From assembly GCA_038146805.1 (NCBI GenBank), contig JAYQSH010000005.1, positions 682,001 to 746,000 of the forward strand: a DNA stretch of 64,000 nt. The letters run 5' to 3'. This stretch comes from CAIYXB01 sp038146805. Its GTDB lineage: Bacteria; Cyanobacteriota; Vampirovibrionia; LMEP-6097. The translations under genes and the position numbers were made by a program. Shown here piece by piece: positions 1-7,960 of the stretch. Within the stretch, counting starts at the first letter, position 1, and every line of letters starts with the position of its first letter. The notes beneath the pieces are model-generated. The model ran no database searches and was not told the DNA's origin. It worked only from the letters and a program-made list of their open reading frames with translations.

Positions 1-209
1 AGTTTGTTGTTAAACTCGACAACGACCATGAAGTACTTGCTAATATTTCAGGAAAGATACGTAAACATTACATCAAAATCCTACCTGGTGATAGAGTTAA
101 AGTAGAACTTACTCCTTATGATTTGTCTGTAGGTCGTATTACTTTTAGAGCAGATGCAAGACGTGCTCGCGAAGAAGCTGAAAGCGCAGAAAATACAGAA
201 GCAAGCTAG
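1..209 (+). CDS. infA: Translation initiation factor IF-1 (3' part)
   Basis: Only the last 68 codons are present; the start lies before the window. The visible protein reads through the OB-fold core of IF-1 (FVVKLDNDHEVLANISGK, then KILPGDRVKVELTPYDLSVGRI), matching the E. coli protein from about residue 22. IF-1 binds the ribosomal A site with IF-2 and IF-3 during initiation. The usual protein ends just after GRI-F-R; here about 17 charged residues follow (ADARRAREEAESAENTEAS), so the tail is longer than normal. It is the first gene of the ribosomal operon fragment that continues with rpmJ. Confidence 0.93.
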   Translation, partial: FVVKLDNDHEVLANISGKIRKHYIKILPGDRVKVELTPYDLSVGRITFRADARRAREEAESAENTEAS

Positions 210-270
210 GGCTAACCCCAAAAACTTTATTTTATATTTACATAGCTATAGAGAAATAATTAAACTTTTA

Positions 271-300
271 TTACAGTTCAATTATTGTTGCTAGTATAAC
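271..300 (+). promoter_or_regulatory. Possible promoter between infA and rpmJ
   Basis: A TTACAG box at 271-276 and a TATAAC box at 295-300 are 18 bp apart, in the 159-bp gap between infA and rpmJ. The gap is unusually long for this operon, which makes an internal promoter plausible. Composition is AT-rich, so chance matches are common. Confidence 0.3.
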
Positions 301-368
301 TAATCCGCGACTGTTTTATTCGCTAAATTATAAGTTTGTAAAACAGATTACAAAAAAGAAGAAAAGAA

Positions 369-482
369 ATGAAAGTTAGATCATCAGTAAAAAAGATTTG
401 TAATAATTGTAAGGTAATCAAAAGGTCTGGCCGAGTTATGGTCATTTGTGAAAACCCAAAACATAAACAAAGACAAGGATAA
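369..482 (+). CDS. rpmJ: 50S ribosomal protein bL36
   Basis: A 37-residue basic protein, MKVRSSVKKICNNCKVIKRS..., of exactly the size of bL36. The zinc ligands of the C+ form are all present: Cys11, Cys14, Cys27 and His32. bL36 is a small protein of the large ribosomal subunit. The gene sits in its standard place between infA and rpsM, and ends 20 bp before rpsM. It is preceded by an A/G-rich ribosome binding stretch (AAGAAGAAAAGAA). Confidence 0.95.
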   Translation: MKVRSSVKKICNNCKVIKRSGRVMVICENPKHKQRQG

Positions 483-502
483 AATTAAAAAGAAAGGAAA
501 TT

Positions 503-877
503 ATGGCGAGAATATCAGGTGTAGATTTACCAAATAAAAGAATAGTTATTGCATTAACTTATGTTTTTGGCATAGGCAAAACTACTTCAAAAAAGATTTT
601 AAGTCAAGCGGGTATTGATGAAAGTATCAGAGCTTTTGATTTAACAGAAGACCAATTAGGGAAAATTCGTGAAATCACAAGAGCAATGACTTTAGAGGGT
701 GATTTACGTCGTGAGATCGGTCTTAATATGAAGCGTTTGATTGAGATCAATTGTTACAGAGGAATCAGACATAGACGTGGTTTACCAAGTCGTGGTCAAA
801 GATCAAAAACCAACGCTCGTACGCGTCGTGGTAAAAAACGTATTGCGATTGCTGGAAAGAAAAAAGCAACTAAATAA
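503..877 (+). CDS. rpsM: 30S ribosomal protein uS13
   Basis: 124 residues, starting MARISGVDLPNKRIVIALTY as in nearly all S13 proteins. The helix-two-turn-helix region (GIGKTTSKKIL) and the C-terminal RNA-binding motif RHRRGLPSRGQRSKTNART are intact. S13 lies in the head of the small subunit and touches P-site tRNA and the 50S subunit. An AAAGGAAA ribosome binding site precedes the ATG. Order rpmJ-rpsM-rpsK-rpoA-rplQ is the common bacterial arrangement. Confidence 0.97.
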   Translation: MARISGVDLPNKRIVIALTYVFGIGKTTSKKILSQAGIDESIRAFDLTEDQLGKIREITRAMTLEGDLRREIGLNMKRLIEINCYRGIRHRRGLPSRGQRSKTNARTRRGKKRIAIAGKKKATK

Positions 878-900
878 TTTTTGAAATATAAAGGGTAGTC

Positions 901-1302
901 ATGGCAGAAAAATCAAAAGCAAAAACAAAAACAAAGAAAAAAACCAAAAAGAATGTGGTTAATGGAATTGTTCATATTTCATCTACATTTAACAACACTA
1001 TCGTTACTATTACTGATACAGCAGGAAACGCTATAAGTGCAGGTTCAGCTGGAGTAGCGGGTTTCAAAGGATCTAAAAAAAGCACTCCATTTGCGGCGCA
1101 AATCGCTTCTGATATCGCTGCTAAAAAAGCTATCGAAAGATGTGGCTTACAAAAAGTTGAAGTTCGTGTTAGCGGTCCGGGTGCTGGTCGTGAAACAGCA
1201 ACAAGAGCTTTACAATTAGCGGGTTTGCAGATTACTGCAATCTCAGATGTGACGCCGTTACCGCATAATGGATGTCGTCCAAAAAAACCTAGAAGAGTAT
1301 AA
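901..1302 (+). CDS. rpsK: 30S ribosomal protein uS11
   Basis: 133 residues. The N-terminal ~18 residues are almost only lysine, threonine and alanine. The core (GIVHISSTFNNTIVTITD, then GPGAGRETATRALQ) and the terminal PHNGCRPKKPRRV are hallmarks of S11, which forms part of the small-subunit platform and the mRNA exit channel. It lies 23 bp after rpsM and about 50 bp before rpoA in the same operon. Confidence 0.97.
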   Translation: MAEKSKAKTKTKKKTKKNVVNGIVHISSTFNNTIVTITDTAGNAISAGSAGVAGFKGSKKSTPFAAQIASDIAAKKAIERCGLQKVEVRVSGPGAGRETATRALQLAGLQITAISDVTPLPHNGCRPKKPRRV

Positions 1303-1353
1303 GTCTAGGACACACAGTTATTAGTTAAACCAAACCCAAGGAGAAAAAAAATT

Positions 1354-2388
1354 ATGAATATCGAACTAAAAATTGCCGTTGAAGAGTTTCATGAAGAGAA
1401 TGGTGGTTTAAGAGGTAAAGTGACTATGCAACCTTTATATAGAGGTTTCGGTCATACTATTGGGAACACTTTAAGAAGAATTTTACTAGGTAGAATCAAA
1501 GGTGCCGCAGTTACTCACGTAAGAATCGATGGTGTGAACCATGAGTTTTCAGCTATTCAGAATGTTTCTGAAGATGTTTTACAAATAGTTTTAAATTTAA
1601 AAAATTTAGTAGTAAAAATGCTTGTTGATGAGCCAAGAACTTTGACTTTGAGAGCTGATCAAACTGGTATTGTTTATGCAGATAGTATCGAGTGTCCAAA
1701 TGATGTTGAAATTATCAATAGAGATTTAGAAATTGCAAATCTTTCTGATGGCGGTAAATTAGATATGGAAATTACTGTTGATAGAGGTTATGGTTATGTA
1801 ACTTCTGAAGAGCATGGTGTTGAAAAAGCAGTAGATGTGATTCCTGTTGATTCATTGTTTATGCCAATCAAAAATGTTTCTTATACTGTTGAGCCAATCA
1901 GCATGACTGGTGAGAGTTCAAAATATGATAAGTTGACTATGGATTTATGGTCTGATGGTTCTGTTTCTATCAATGAAGCTGTTGGTAGTGCTTCTGCGCA
2001 ATTGATTGAATTAATGAACCCACTTGTAAACTATACTGGTCAAAAAGTTGGAGTTATCAAAACAGTTGATGAAACAGCGAAAGTTGAAGAAGAAGCTAAA
2101 GACAGTATGTCAAATGTTAGCGTTGAAGAACTTGAACTTTCTGTACGTTCTTATAACTGCTTAAAGAGAGCAAATATTAACAATTTATCTGACTTACTAT
2201 GTTTAAGTGATATTGATTTGATGAATATCAAAAACTTTGGTAAAAAATCAGCTGAAGAAGTTTTAGATAAATTAGAAGAGATGGGATATTCTCTGAAAGG
2301 CAATAGAAAAGGCGGTCCTGGAGTTTTGATGGCAGGTGGACCTGCTGATTTAGCTCAGCAAGCAGCAACAGCTGGTGTGGAAGGCTAA
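1354..2388 (+). CDS. rpoA: RNA polymerase alpha subunit
   Basis: 344 residues. The N-terminal dimerisation domain (about 1-230) contains LYRGFGHTIGNTLRRILL, and the C-terminal domain (about 262-318) has the two helix-hairpin-helix motifs (VRSYNCLKRANINNLSDLL, NFGKKSAEEVLDKLEEMGY) used for UP-element and activator contact. A strong AAGGAG site lies before the ATG. Between the domains is an acidic linker, and a Gly/Ala-rich tail of about 25 residues follows. Its place between rpsK and rplQ is canonical. Confidence 0.97.
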   Translation: MNIELKIAVEEFHEENGGLRGKVTMQPLYRGFGHTIGNTLRRILLGRIKGAAVTHVRIDGVNHEFSAIQNVSEDVLQIVLNLKNLVVKMLVDEPRTLTLRADQTGIVYADSIECPNDVEIINRDLEIANLSDGGKLDMEITVDRGYGYVTSEEHGVEKAVDVIPVDSLFMPIKNVSYTVEPISMTGESSKYDKLTMDLWSDGSVSINEAVGSASAQLIELMNPLVNYTGQKVGVIKTVDETAKVEEEAKDSMSNVSVEELELSVRSYNCLKRANINNLSDLLCLSDIDLMNIKNFGKKSAEEVLDKLEEMGYSLKGNRKGGPGVLMAGGPADLAQQAATAGVEG

Positions 2389-2429
2389 GCATTTTCTAAG
2401 AGGTAATTTTAAATAAATAGGAAAGAAAA

Positions 2430-2780
2430 ATGAGACACGCAAAGAGATTTAAGAGAATGAATAGACCAGCTGACCAACGTAAAGCTGCACTTCGTGCACT
2501 TACAACAGCTTTACTTCGTGAAAAGCAGATCAATACTACTTTAGCGAATGCAAAAGCATTGGTTCCAGAAGTTGAAAAGATGATCTCTCTTGCTCGCCGT
2601 GGTGATTTACATGCGCGTCGTCAAGTTGCGGCTTTTATTTACGATAAAGAAGTTGTAAAAGATTTATTTAGTTCGGTTGCCGAAAGATACAAAGAGCAAA
2701 ATTCTGGTTTTACAAGAGTTGTAAAAAATGGTTTTAGACGTGGTGATAATGCCCCTAAAGCAATCGTACAGCTAGTTTAA
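2430..2780 (+). CDS. rplQ: 50S ribosomal protein bL17
   Basis: 116 residues beginning MRHAKRFKRMNRPADQRKAALRAL, then TTLANAKALVPEVEKMISLARRG, the standard L17 core. L17 sits near the peptide exit tunnel. It is the last gene of the ribosomal operon here. An AGGAAAGAAAA site precedes the start. Confidence 0.96.
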   Translation: MRHAKRFKRMNRPADQRKAALRALTTALLREKQINTTLANAKALVPEVEKMISLARRGDLHARRQVAAFIYDKEVVKDLFSSVAERYKEQNSGFTRVVKNGFRRGDNAPKAIVQLV

Positions 2781-2814
2781 GATCTCCAAAAAGACATAAA
2801 AGTAAAAATAATTT

Positions 2815-3273
2815 ATGGTGCAAATTGTTGGGCTTAACCCGGAGTATCATCAACAAGTTTTTGATTTGATAAAAACTTATTCAGATGATTTTGTCATGTT
2901 GCCTAAATCAATTGAAGAAATCAAAAATCTAAGTCCACATTTTAGGTTACTTGTTGAGCATGAGCAAGTTCAAGCTTGTGTCATGTTAGATCAATTTACA
3001 GAAACTTTAGCCGAAGTCAAAAGTTTAGCTGTATCTAAAACTATGCAGAAACAGGGTCTAGGGCGGGCTTTGGTTTTGGATTGTGAGCAAAGAGCCAAAG
3101 AACTTGGTATAAAAAAAATCTTTGCTTTAACTTTTAGTACGGATTTTTTTCATAAGCTTGGTTACAAAATTGTCGATAAAGAAACTTTGCCAGAAAAAGT
3201 TTATAGAGAGTGTGTGCGCTGTCATTACTATGATAATTGCAAAGAGATTGCCATGATAAAAGAGCTCTCGTGA
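2815..3273 (+). CDS. GNAT N-acetyltransferase, short ArgA (N-acetylglutamate synthase)-like
   Basis: A 152-residue protein with a single GNAT fold. The acetyl-CoA motif A is MQKQGLGRALV (about 77-87). The C-terminal half (FFHKLGYKIVDKETLPEKVYRECVRCHYYDNCKEIAM) is typical of short stand-alone N-acetylglutamate synthase-like enzymes, which acetylate glutamate in the first step of arginine synthesis. The Cys cluster CVRC...NC is kept in that group. No other arg gene is nearby, so the substrate is inferred. Its TGA stop is the first three bases of the inverted repeat at 3271. Confidence 0.75.
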   Translation: MVQIVGLNPEYHQQVFDLIKTYSDDFVMLPKSIEEIKNLSPHFRLLVEHEQVQACVMLDQFTETLAEVKSLAVSKTMQKQGLGRALVLDCEQRAKELGIKKIFALTFSTDFFHKLGYKIVDKETLPEKVYRECVRCHYYDNCKEIAMIKELS

Positions 3274-3340
3274 GACACTTCGGACCGTGTTATATTTGTC
3301 TCATTTTTAAGACAAATATAACACGGTCCGAAGTGTCTTA
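3271..3340. repeat. Paired 33-bp repeat, inverted pair (site 1 of 4)
   Basis: Two 33-bp units (3271-3303 and 3308-3340) separated by TTTT. The units are inverted relative to each other, so the whole forms a nearly perfect 33-bp hairpin. Each unit has 7-bp terminal inverted repeats (T-R-AGACA ... TGTCT-Y-A) around the core CTTCGGACCGTGTTA. The left end gives the acetyltransferase its TGA, and the right end gives the converging degT gene its TAA. Related pairs lie at 30539, 41032 and 46758. The hairpin could also act as a bidirectional terminator. Confidence 0.9.
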
Positions 3341-4504
3341 TGAAAGTTGTAGGGTTTGCAGGGTTTCGACAACCAAAGAAAGTTCTTCTTGAGTCAATTC
3401 AGGATAGATTGGCAAACATAAAACAGTTTCTGTTGCCGTTAGCGAATTAATTAAATCAGCTTTTTGATAGCCTAAGTTTTTGTAAATTTCTTGTTGGTGC
3501 AATGACAGAGGGTAATAAATTTCAGAAGCAATTCCTTGTTCTTGTAATTTTGTTTTGATCTCATCACGCATCTCACGATCGCTTTTAGCAGTTTTGCTTT
3601 TGATGCGGATTGAGTATTGATGATAAATATGAGTTGAGCCCTCAATACAGCTTGGGCTAATGATTTCAAAGTTTGGGTTAGCAAAATTAGCAAAAGCTTC
3701 ATCATAAAATTTAGCATTTTGTGCCCTTTGCTCATTCCAAGTTTGAATGTATTTTAGTTTGATTCTCAAAATAGCTGCTTGTATTTCATCAAGTCTACTA
3801 TTCACTCCAAGCTCATCATGATAGTAACGTTTTGCTGAACCATGCGCTCTGATTTTTCTTAGTCTCTCATTGAGTTGATCGCAGTTTGTACTTAACATGC
3901 CACCATCACCAGCACAAGAAAGGTTTTTGGTTGGGTAAAAACTATAAGTGCCAATGTCTGCAATACAGCCCGCAGATTGGTTTTGGTACTTGGTACCAAA
4001 TGCTTGTGCAGTATCTTCAATAACTTTTAAATTATGTTCCTGAGCGATACTCATAATGCTTTGCATATCACAACTTTGTCCGTACAAATGCACTACAATA
4101 ATTGCTTTTGTTTTATCACTAATATTTTTTTTGATACTTTCAGCATCAATATTAAATGTCTGCAAATCAATATCAGCAAAAACAGGTTTTGCACCTATTT
4201 GTGTAATAGCTTCTGCTGTTGCCACGTAAGTAAATGGAGTTGTTATAACCTCGTCACCGGGCTTGATATCGAGTGCAAGCAAGGCGATGTAAAGTGCATC
4301 TGATCCATTGGCACAAGAAATCGCATGACGGCAATTTAAAAATTGAGCCGCCTCTTCTTCAAAGGCTTTGACATTTGGTCCCAAAACATAGTAACCAGAT
4401 CTTAAAACTTCTAAAACAGCAGTTTCTACCTCGTCTGCTATTTGACGATATTGTGCTTTTAAGTCTAAAAGACCAACGCTTTTGCTCACAGTATTTGAAC
4501 TCAT
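3338..4504 (-). CDS. DegT/DnrJ/EryC1/StrS family sugar aminotransferase
   Basis: 388 residues of the PLP-dependent aminotransferase fold (type I). Lys193 in FYPTKNLSCAGDGG is the predicted Schiff-base lysine, and EDTAQAFG (163-170) contains the PLP-nitrogen-binding Asp. These enzymes make amino sugars for cell-surface glycans by transaminating nucleotide-linked keto sugars. The protein starts MSSNTVSKSVGLLDLKAQYRQI, typical of the family. It lies 12 bp after a very small basic ORF on the same strand and its stop codon lies in a repeat unit. The precise sugar cannot be read from sequence. Confidence 0.88.
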   Translation of the reverse strand: MSSNTVSKSVGLLDLKAQYRQIADEVETAVLEVLRSGYYVLGPNVKAFEEEAAQFLNCRHAISCANGSDALYIALLALDIKPGDEVITTPFTYVATAEAITQIGAKPVFADIDLQTFNIDAESIKKNISDKTKAIIVVHLYGQSCDMQSIMSIAQEHNLKVIEDTAQAFGTKYQNQSAGCIADIGTYSFYPTKNLSCAGDGGMLSTNCDQLNERLRKIRAHGSAKRYYHDELGVNSRLDEIQAAILRIKLKYIQTWNEQRAQNAKFYDEAFANFANPNFEIISPSCIEGSTHIYHQYSIRIKSKTAKSDREMRDEIKTKLQEQGIASEIYYPLSLHQQEIYKNLGYQKADLINSLTATETVLCLPIYPELTQEELSLVVETLQTLQLS

Positions 4505-4516
4505 AAAAGCGTTATG

Positions 4517-4609
4517 TTAGGCCTTTGCTTTTTTTGCTTTACGTTTCGCGTTTTTTGCTGCTCTTTTCATTCCAGCTTGTTGTTTATCGGGTCTAATTTT
4601 TTTGCTCAT
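4517..4609 (-). CDS. Very small basic protein, 30 residues
   Basis: The ORF encodes MSKKIRPDKQQAGMKRAAKN followed by AKRKAKKAKA: about 40 percent Lys/Arg, no acidic residue except Asp8. A good ribosome binding site (AAGGAAA) lies 9 bases before its ATG. It lies directly upstream of the degT gene on the same strand and could be co-transcribed. I do not recognise the family. It resembles the tiny basic ribosome-associated proteins in size and charge only. It could also be a spurious ORF, but the start signal and spacing favour translation. Confidence 0.5.
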   Translation of the reverse strand: MSKKIRPDKQQAGMKRAAKNAKRKAKKAKA

Positions 4610-4685
4610 AAGACTTTTCCTTAGAGTGTATATACTAGCATTTTTGCCGCATAATTTTGCTTTTTGCCTTATTTGACAGTCTTTT

Positions 4686-5825
4686 TTAAGAATTTTCTAT
4701 TGATTTGATAATTAAATCAATGATTTTTTGTCTAGCATTTGCTTGTTTAATCATGCTTAGCTTTTCTTTATATTGCTCTAGTAAAGCCGGATCCTCACAA
4801 AATGCTTTTAGCTTAGAAATGATTTTTTTGCCTAAGTCTGCATCATCTTGCTTTAAAGATATAGCAGCGTTTTCTTTAGCGATAGCCGCCGCATTTGCAT
4901 TTTGGTGATCATGCGCAGAATTTGCAAGTGGAATAAAAATACAAACAACCTCACTGGCAATCATCTCAGCAATTGTCATAGCGCCACTACGGCAAATGGC
5001 AATATCAGCCCAAGAACATAGTTCAGGCATTGAAAAACTATAATCAAGTAATTGGTAATTTTTAAAATCTTCAAAGTGAGCAAATTGTTTTTTAAAATCT
5101 ACAAAATTATTTTTTCCAGTTACATGAATTATATTTATAGGCAAAGCACACAGCTCTTGCAAACTCTCTCCAATTGTTTCATTGATTGCTTTTGCTCCTT
5201 GTGAGCCACCAGTGATTAAAATATTTAATTGACCTTTGTTAGATTTTTGCTTTTTTAGTCTATCTGAAAATTTTCGAGAAATCGGGTTACCAGTTGCAAC
5301 TAAATGATTTTTTTTGGGAAGCCAAGATTTTATTTCGTAGCTATAGCAAAAATATTTTGCGCTTAAAGCAAACAATTTATTTGCAAGCCCGACATAAGCA
5401 TCTAAATTATGCACAATATATGGAATTTTTAATTTAGAGCTAGCACTTAAAAACGGTACTGATACATAAGCACCGGTTGAGTAAACAAGCGAAATATCAA
5501 GATTCTGCAAAGCCCTAAAGGCTTTTTCAGTTGCTTTTTTGTGTGCTTTAAGCCAGCTAAACAAAGTCCAAGGTTGAAAAATCATTTGCTTGAAACTCGG
5601 TGGCGGACTTGATTCCACGCCAATAAATTGTATGTAAGAATTATAGGCTTGGTCTTGAAAATCTTTGGCTTCTGGATTCTCTAAAATCTGTGCTTCAAGT
5701 TTGTCTGGGTGCCCCAAGTAAAATATTTGGTGTTCTGGATATTGTTGATGAAAATCTTCAATAATGGCAAGGTTTGGGTAAATATGCCCACCTGTTCCGC
5801 CACCTGTAAATGCAATTTTTGCCAT
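4686..5825 (-). CDS. murG: UDP-GlcNAc:lipid I transferase MurG
   Basis: 379 residues. The N-terminal glycine-rich loop FTGGGTGGHIYPNLAI and the C-terminal ICRSGAMTIAEMI plus IPLANSAHDHQNANA are diagnostic for MurG. The enzyme adds GlcNAc to lipid I to make lipid II on the inner face of the cytoplasmic membrane. It is away from murD/ftsW (20 kb) and murE (53 kb) in this genome, so the division and cell-wall cluster is dispersed. The length is slightly more than the common 355. Confidence 0.94.
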   Translation of the reverse strand: MAKIAFTGGGTGGHIYPNLAIIEDFHQQYPEHQIFYLGHPDKLEAQILENPEAKDFQDQAYNSYIQFIGVESSPPPSFKQMIFQPWTLFSWLKAHKKATEKAFRALQNLDISLVYSTGAYVSVPFLSASSKLKIPYIVHNLDAYVGLANKLFALSAKYFCYSYEIKSWLPKKNHLVATGNPISRKFSDRLKKQKSNKGQLNILITGGSQGAKAINETIGESLQELCALPINIIHVTGKNNFVDFKKQFAHFEDFKNYQLLDYSFSMPELCSWADIAICRSGAMTIAEMIASEVVCIFIPLANSAHDHQNANAAAIAKENAAISLKQDDADLGKKIISKLKAFCEDPALLEQYKEKLSMIKQANARQKIIDLIIKSIENS

Positions 5826-6053
5826 CAGCTTAATCTTAACTTATTAGATCCGCCATTCTTGCTTTTAAATACTGATTGATTAAGGATTCATTGAAAAAGC
5901 AAATTTTGAGCCACGAGACAAAGGCTTTATCTGGATTTGTTAATAATACCTAGGTAAATACTTTGGTTTTCATTCATTTTTTCTTGTAAAAGGCGATTTT
6001 TCAAGCTATTTTTGCTTTTTTCTATTATAATATGTGTAATAACAAAACTTATT

Positions 6054-7217
6054 ATGCAAGAGAAAAAAATTAATTGGCAAACCACTTTATATTTAATCCT
6101 ATCGCCCTTTGTAGCGGGCTTTGGGCTATATTTCTGGTTGAAGTCTGGAGCATTCAATTGGAATACAATTATTCTTGCTTTAATCCTTATGACTTTTATT
6201 CAAGTCAGTATCACAGCTGGTTATCATAGATTATTTGCTCATAGAACCTACGATGCAAATGCGTTTGTGCGTTTATTCTTTTTGGTTTTTGGTGCTGCAG
6301 CTTTTGAAGGTGCCGCATTGAGTTGGTCATTAGACCATAGAATTCATCATAACCATGTTGATGACAATGATAAAGACCCATATAGTATCAATAAAGGTTT
6401 TTTCTGGGCGCATATGGGATGGCTTTTTTATAAGCAAGATGAAGCCATTAATGAAATGGAATTAAAAAGAGCTGGTGATTTAGTTAATGACCCATTAGTT
6501 GTTTGGCAATATAAATCTTGGTTGAATGTGGGTATTTTTGCAGGCTTTATTTTACCTGCTCTGCTTGCTTTAATTTGGCACGATTTTTGGGGTGGTTTAT
6601 TGATCGCCGGAATTCTTAGATCAGTCATTAATCACCATTCAACATTTTTGATTAATTCTTTATCTCATTGCGTTGGAAAACAAACTTATTCAGATAGTCA
6701 TAGTGCTAGAGACAACCTCTTTACTGCAATCTTGACTTTTGGTGAAGGCTATCACAATTATCATCACGAGTTCCCTTCTGATTATAGAAACGGAGTTAGA
6801 CTCTGGGACTGGGATCCTTCAAAATGGACAATTAAAGCTTTGTCTTTGATTGGTTTTACCTGGAGCTTAAAAAAGATTCCTGAGGAAATCATCTTAAGAA
6901 AGAAAATGCAAATGAAAGAAAAGCGCATGAAAGCCAAGCTTTCAAATGCTACTTCAAATTTCTGGGGTTCAACGCAAGAACAAATTCTTGAAGCTTTGAA
7001 AACCAAATATGAACTTGCTTTTAAGACTTTGTCTGGACTTAGAATGGAATTAAAACAATCACAAAAAGAAGTTCAAGAAGTTAAATACGATAAATCTTTT
7101 ATTAGTCTTGAGGCTCATTTGCTTGAAGACAAAATTCATAATGCTATGCGAGAATTTAAAAATGCAGTTCGTGAATGGAACGGCATGCGTAGAAGAGTTT
7201 TAGCTCAAGTTAGATAA
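6054..7217 (+). CDS. Acyl-lipid/acyl-CoA fatty acid desaturase
   Basis: 387 residues from the ATG at 6054; a TTG at 6012 in frame is less likely because a TATAAT box lies at 6026-6031. Three histidine clusters bind the di-iron centre: H58RLFAH, H95RIHHNH and H234NYHH. Several hydrophobic segments place it in the membrane. It probably introduces a delta-9 double bond into acyl chains with oxygen. After the desaturase core (about 290) there is a charged tail of ~95 residues likely to form coiled coil, not usual for the family. Confidence 0.88.
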   Translation: MQEKKINWQTTLYLILSPFVAGFGLYFWLKSGAFNWNTIILALILMTFIQVSITAGYHRLFAHRTYDANAFVRLFFLVFGAAAFEGAALSWSLDHRIHHNHVDDNDKDPYSINKGFFWAHMGWLFYKQDEAINEMELKRAGDLVNDPLVVWQYKSWLNVGIFAGFILPALLALIWHDFWGGLLIAGILRSVINHHSTFLINSLSHCVGKQTYSDSHSARDNLFTAILTFGEGYHNYHHEFPSDYRNGVRLWDWDPSKWTIKALSLIGFTWSLKKIPEEIILRKKMQMKEKRMKAKLSNATSNFWGSTQEQILEALKTKYELAFKTLSGLRMELKQSQKEVQEVKYDKSFISLEAHLLEDKIHNAMREFKNAVREWNGMRRRVLAQVR

Positions 7218-7222
7218 AGATT

Positions 7223-7936
7223 TTAAAATCTTTTTAATTCGTCCCAAGTTTTATCGTTGCGAGTGTAATATTCTCCGTTAAAATCATCAAAAAAGAAATC
7301 CAACAAAGGATGTTCTAGTTCTATTTTTTCGGTGAGCTCTTCAAGTCTCTCTTGTGCAACATAGCTAATAGCGTTTGTTTGGTGAATTAAGACATAGTAC
7401 CAAGGTTGATTTTTGCTAACAGCATCTTTGTCTTTTTGATAAACTTCCTCATCATTGATAAAGTACATATCATAGTCAGTTACAACAGCAATAAAATTTT
7501 CTGTTTTGTGTCTTACAAGAGAACCGCGCGGGAATTTTGCTTTTTCAAATTCATTTAAATTTTCGGCAAGGAAAAATCTTGGGATTTGTACTAAGAAAGT
7601 ATTGTTCTGCGAATCAATAAATTCGTATGTGCCTTCCATAGTGCCAAAATTTGTATCTAAAGAACAAAAACTCAAATATTGATGTGATGCACCGGGTTCT
7701 AATTCTGGCTGTTGCCCAAGCACTCCAGAACCTTTAACTTCGTCTTTATGTGAGTTAGAGTCAATAATGATCCAATGTCTATTTAAAAGCTTGACTCTTT
7801 CTTTGCTTTGATTGTGTATAGTAACCTGATAACAAAATAAATATTTATTTGTTTTTGAGTAGTCATCTAAAAAAACCGATTTGGCAGTGACGACTATATC
7901 GTGTTTGATTTCAGTACTTGAGGTTTCTGTCGTCAT
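7223..7936 (-). CDS. ApaG domain fused to HspQ/YccV domain
   Basis: 237 residues in two parts. Residues ~8-125 are an ApaG (DUF525) immunoglobulin-like domain: YQVTIHNQSKERVKLLNRHW, GSGVLGQQPELEPGASHQY, GTMEGTY. Residues ~135-235 match HspQ/YccV, known in E. coli as a hemimethylated-DNA-binding protein and Lon specificity factor: FPRGSLVRHKTENFIAVVTD, PWYYVLIHQTNAISYVAQERL. The two are separate genes in most bacteria. F-box proteins of plants and animals also combine YccV-like and ApaG domains, in the other order. Function here is unknown; a role in protein quality control is inference. Confidence 0.8.
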   Translation of the reverse strand: MTTETSSTEIKHDIVVTAKSVFLDDYSKTNKYLFCYQVTIHNQSKERVKLLNRHWIIIDSNSHKDEVKGSGVLGQQPELEPGASHQYLSFCSLDTNFGTMEGTYEFIDSQNNTFLVQIPRFFLAENLNEFEKAKFPRGSLVRHKTENFIAVVTDYDMYFINDEEVYQKDKDAVSKNQPWYYVLIHQTNAISYVAQERLEELTEKIELEHPLLDFFFDDFNGEYYTRNDKTWDELKRF

Positions 7937-7960
7937 AAGAAAAATTTTATCATTTTAGCT

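Noticed and set aside
5927..6157. Minus-strand frame of 76 codons upstream of the desaturase
   Set aside because: Lies antisense to the conserved desaturase start and promoter; no family resemblance.
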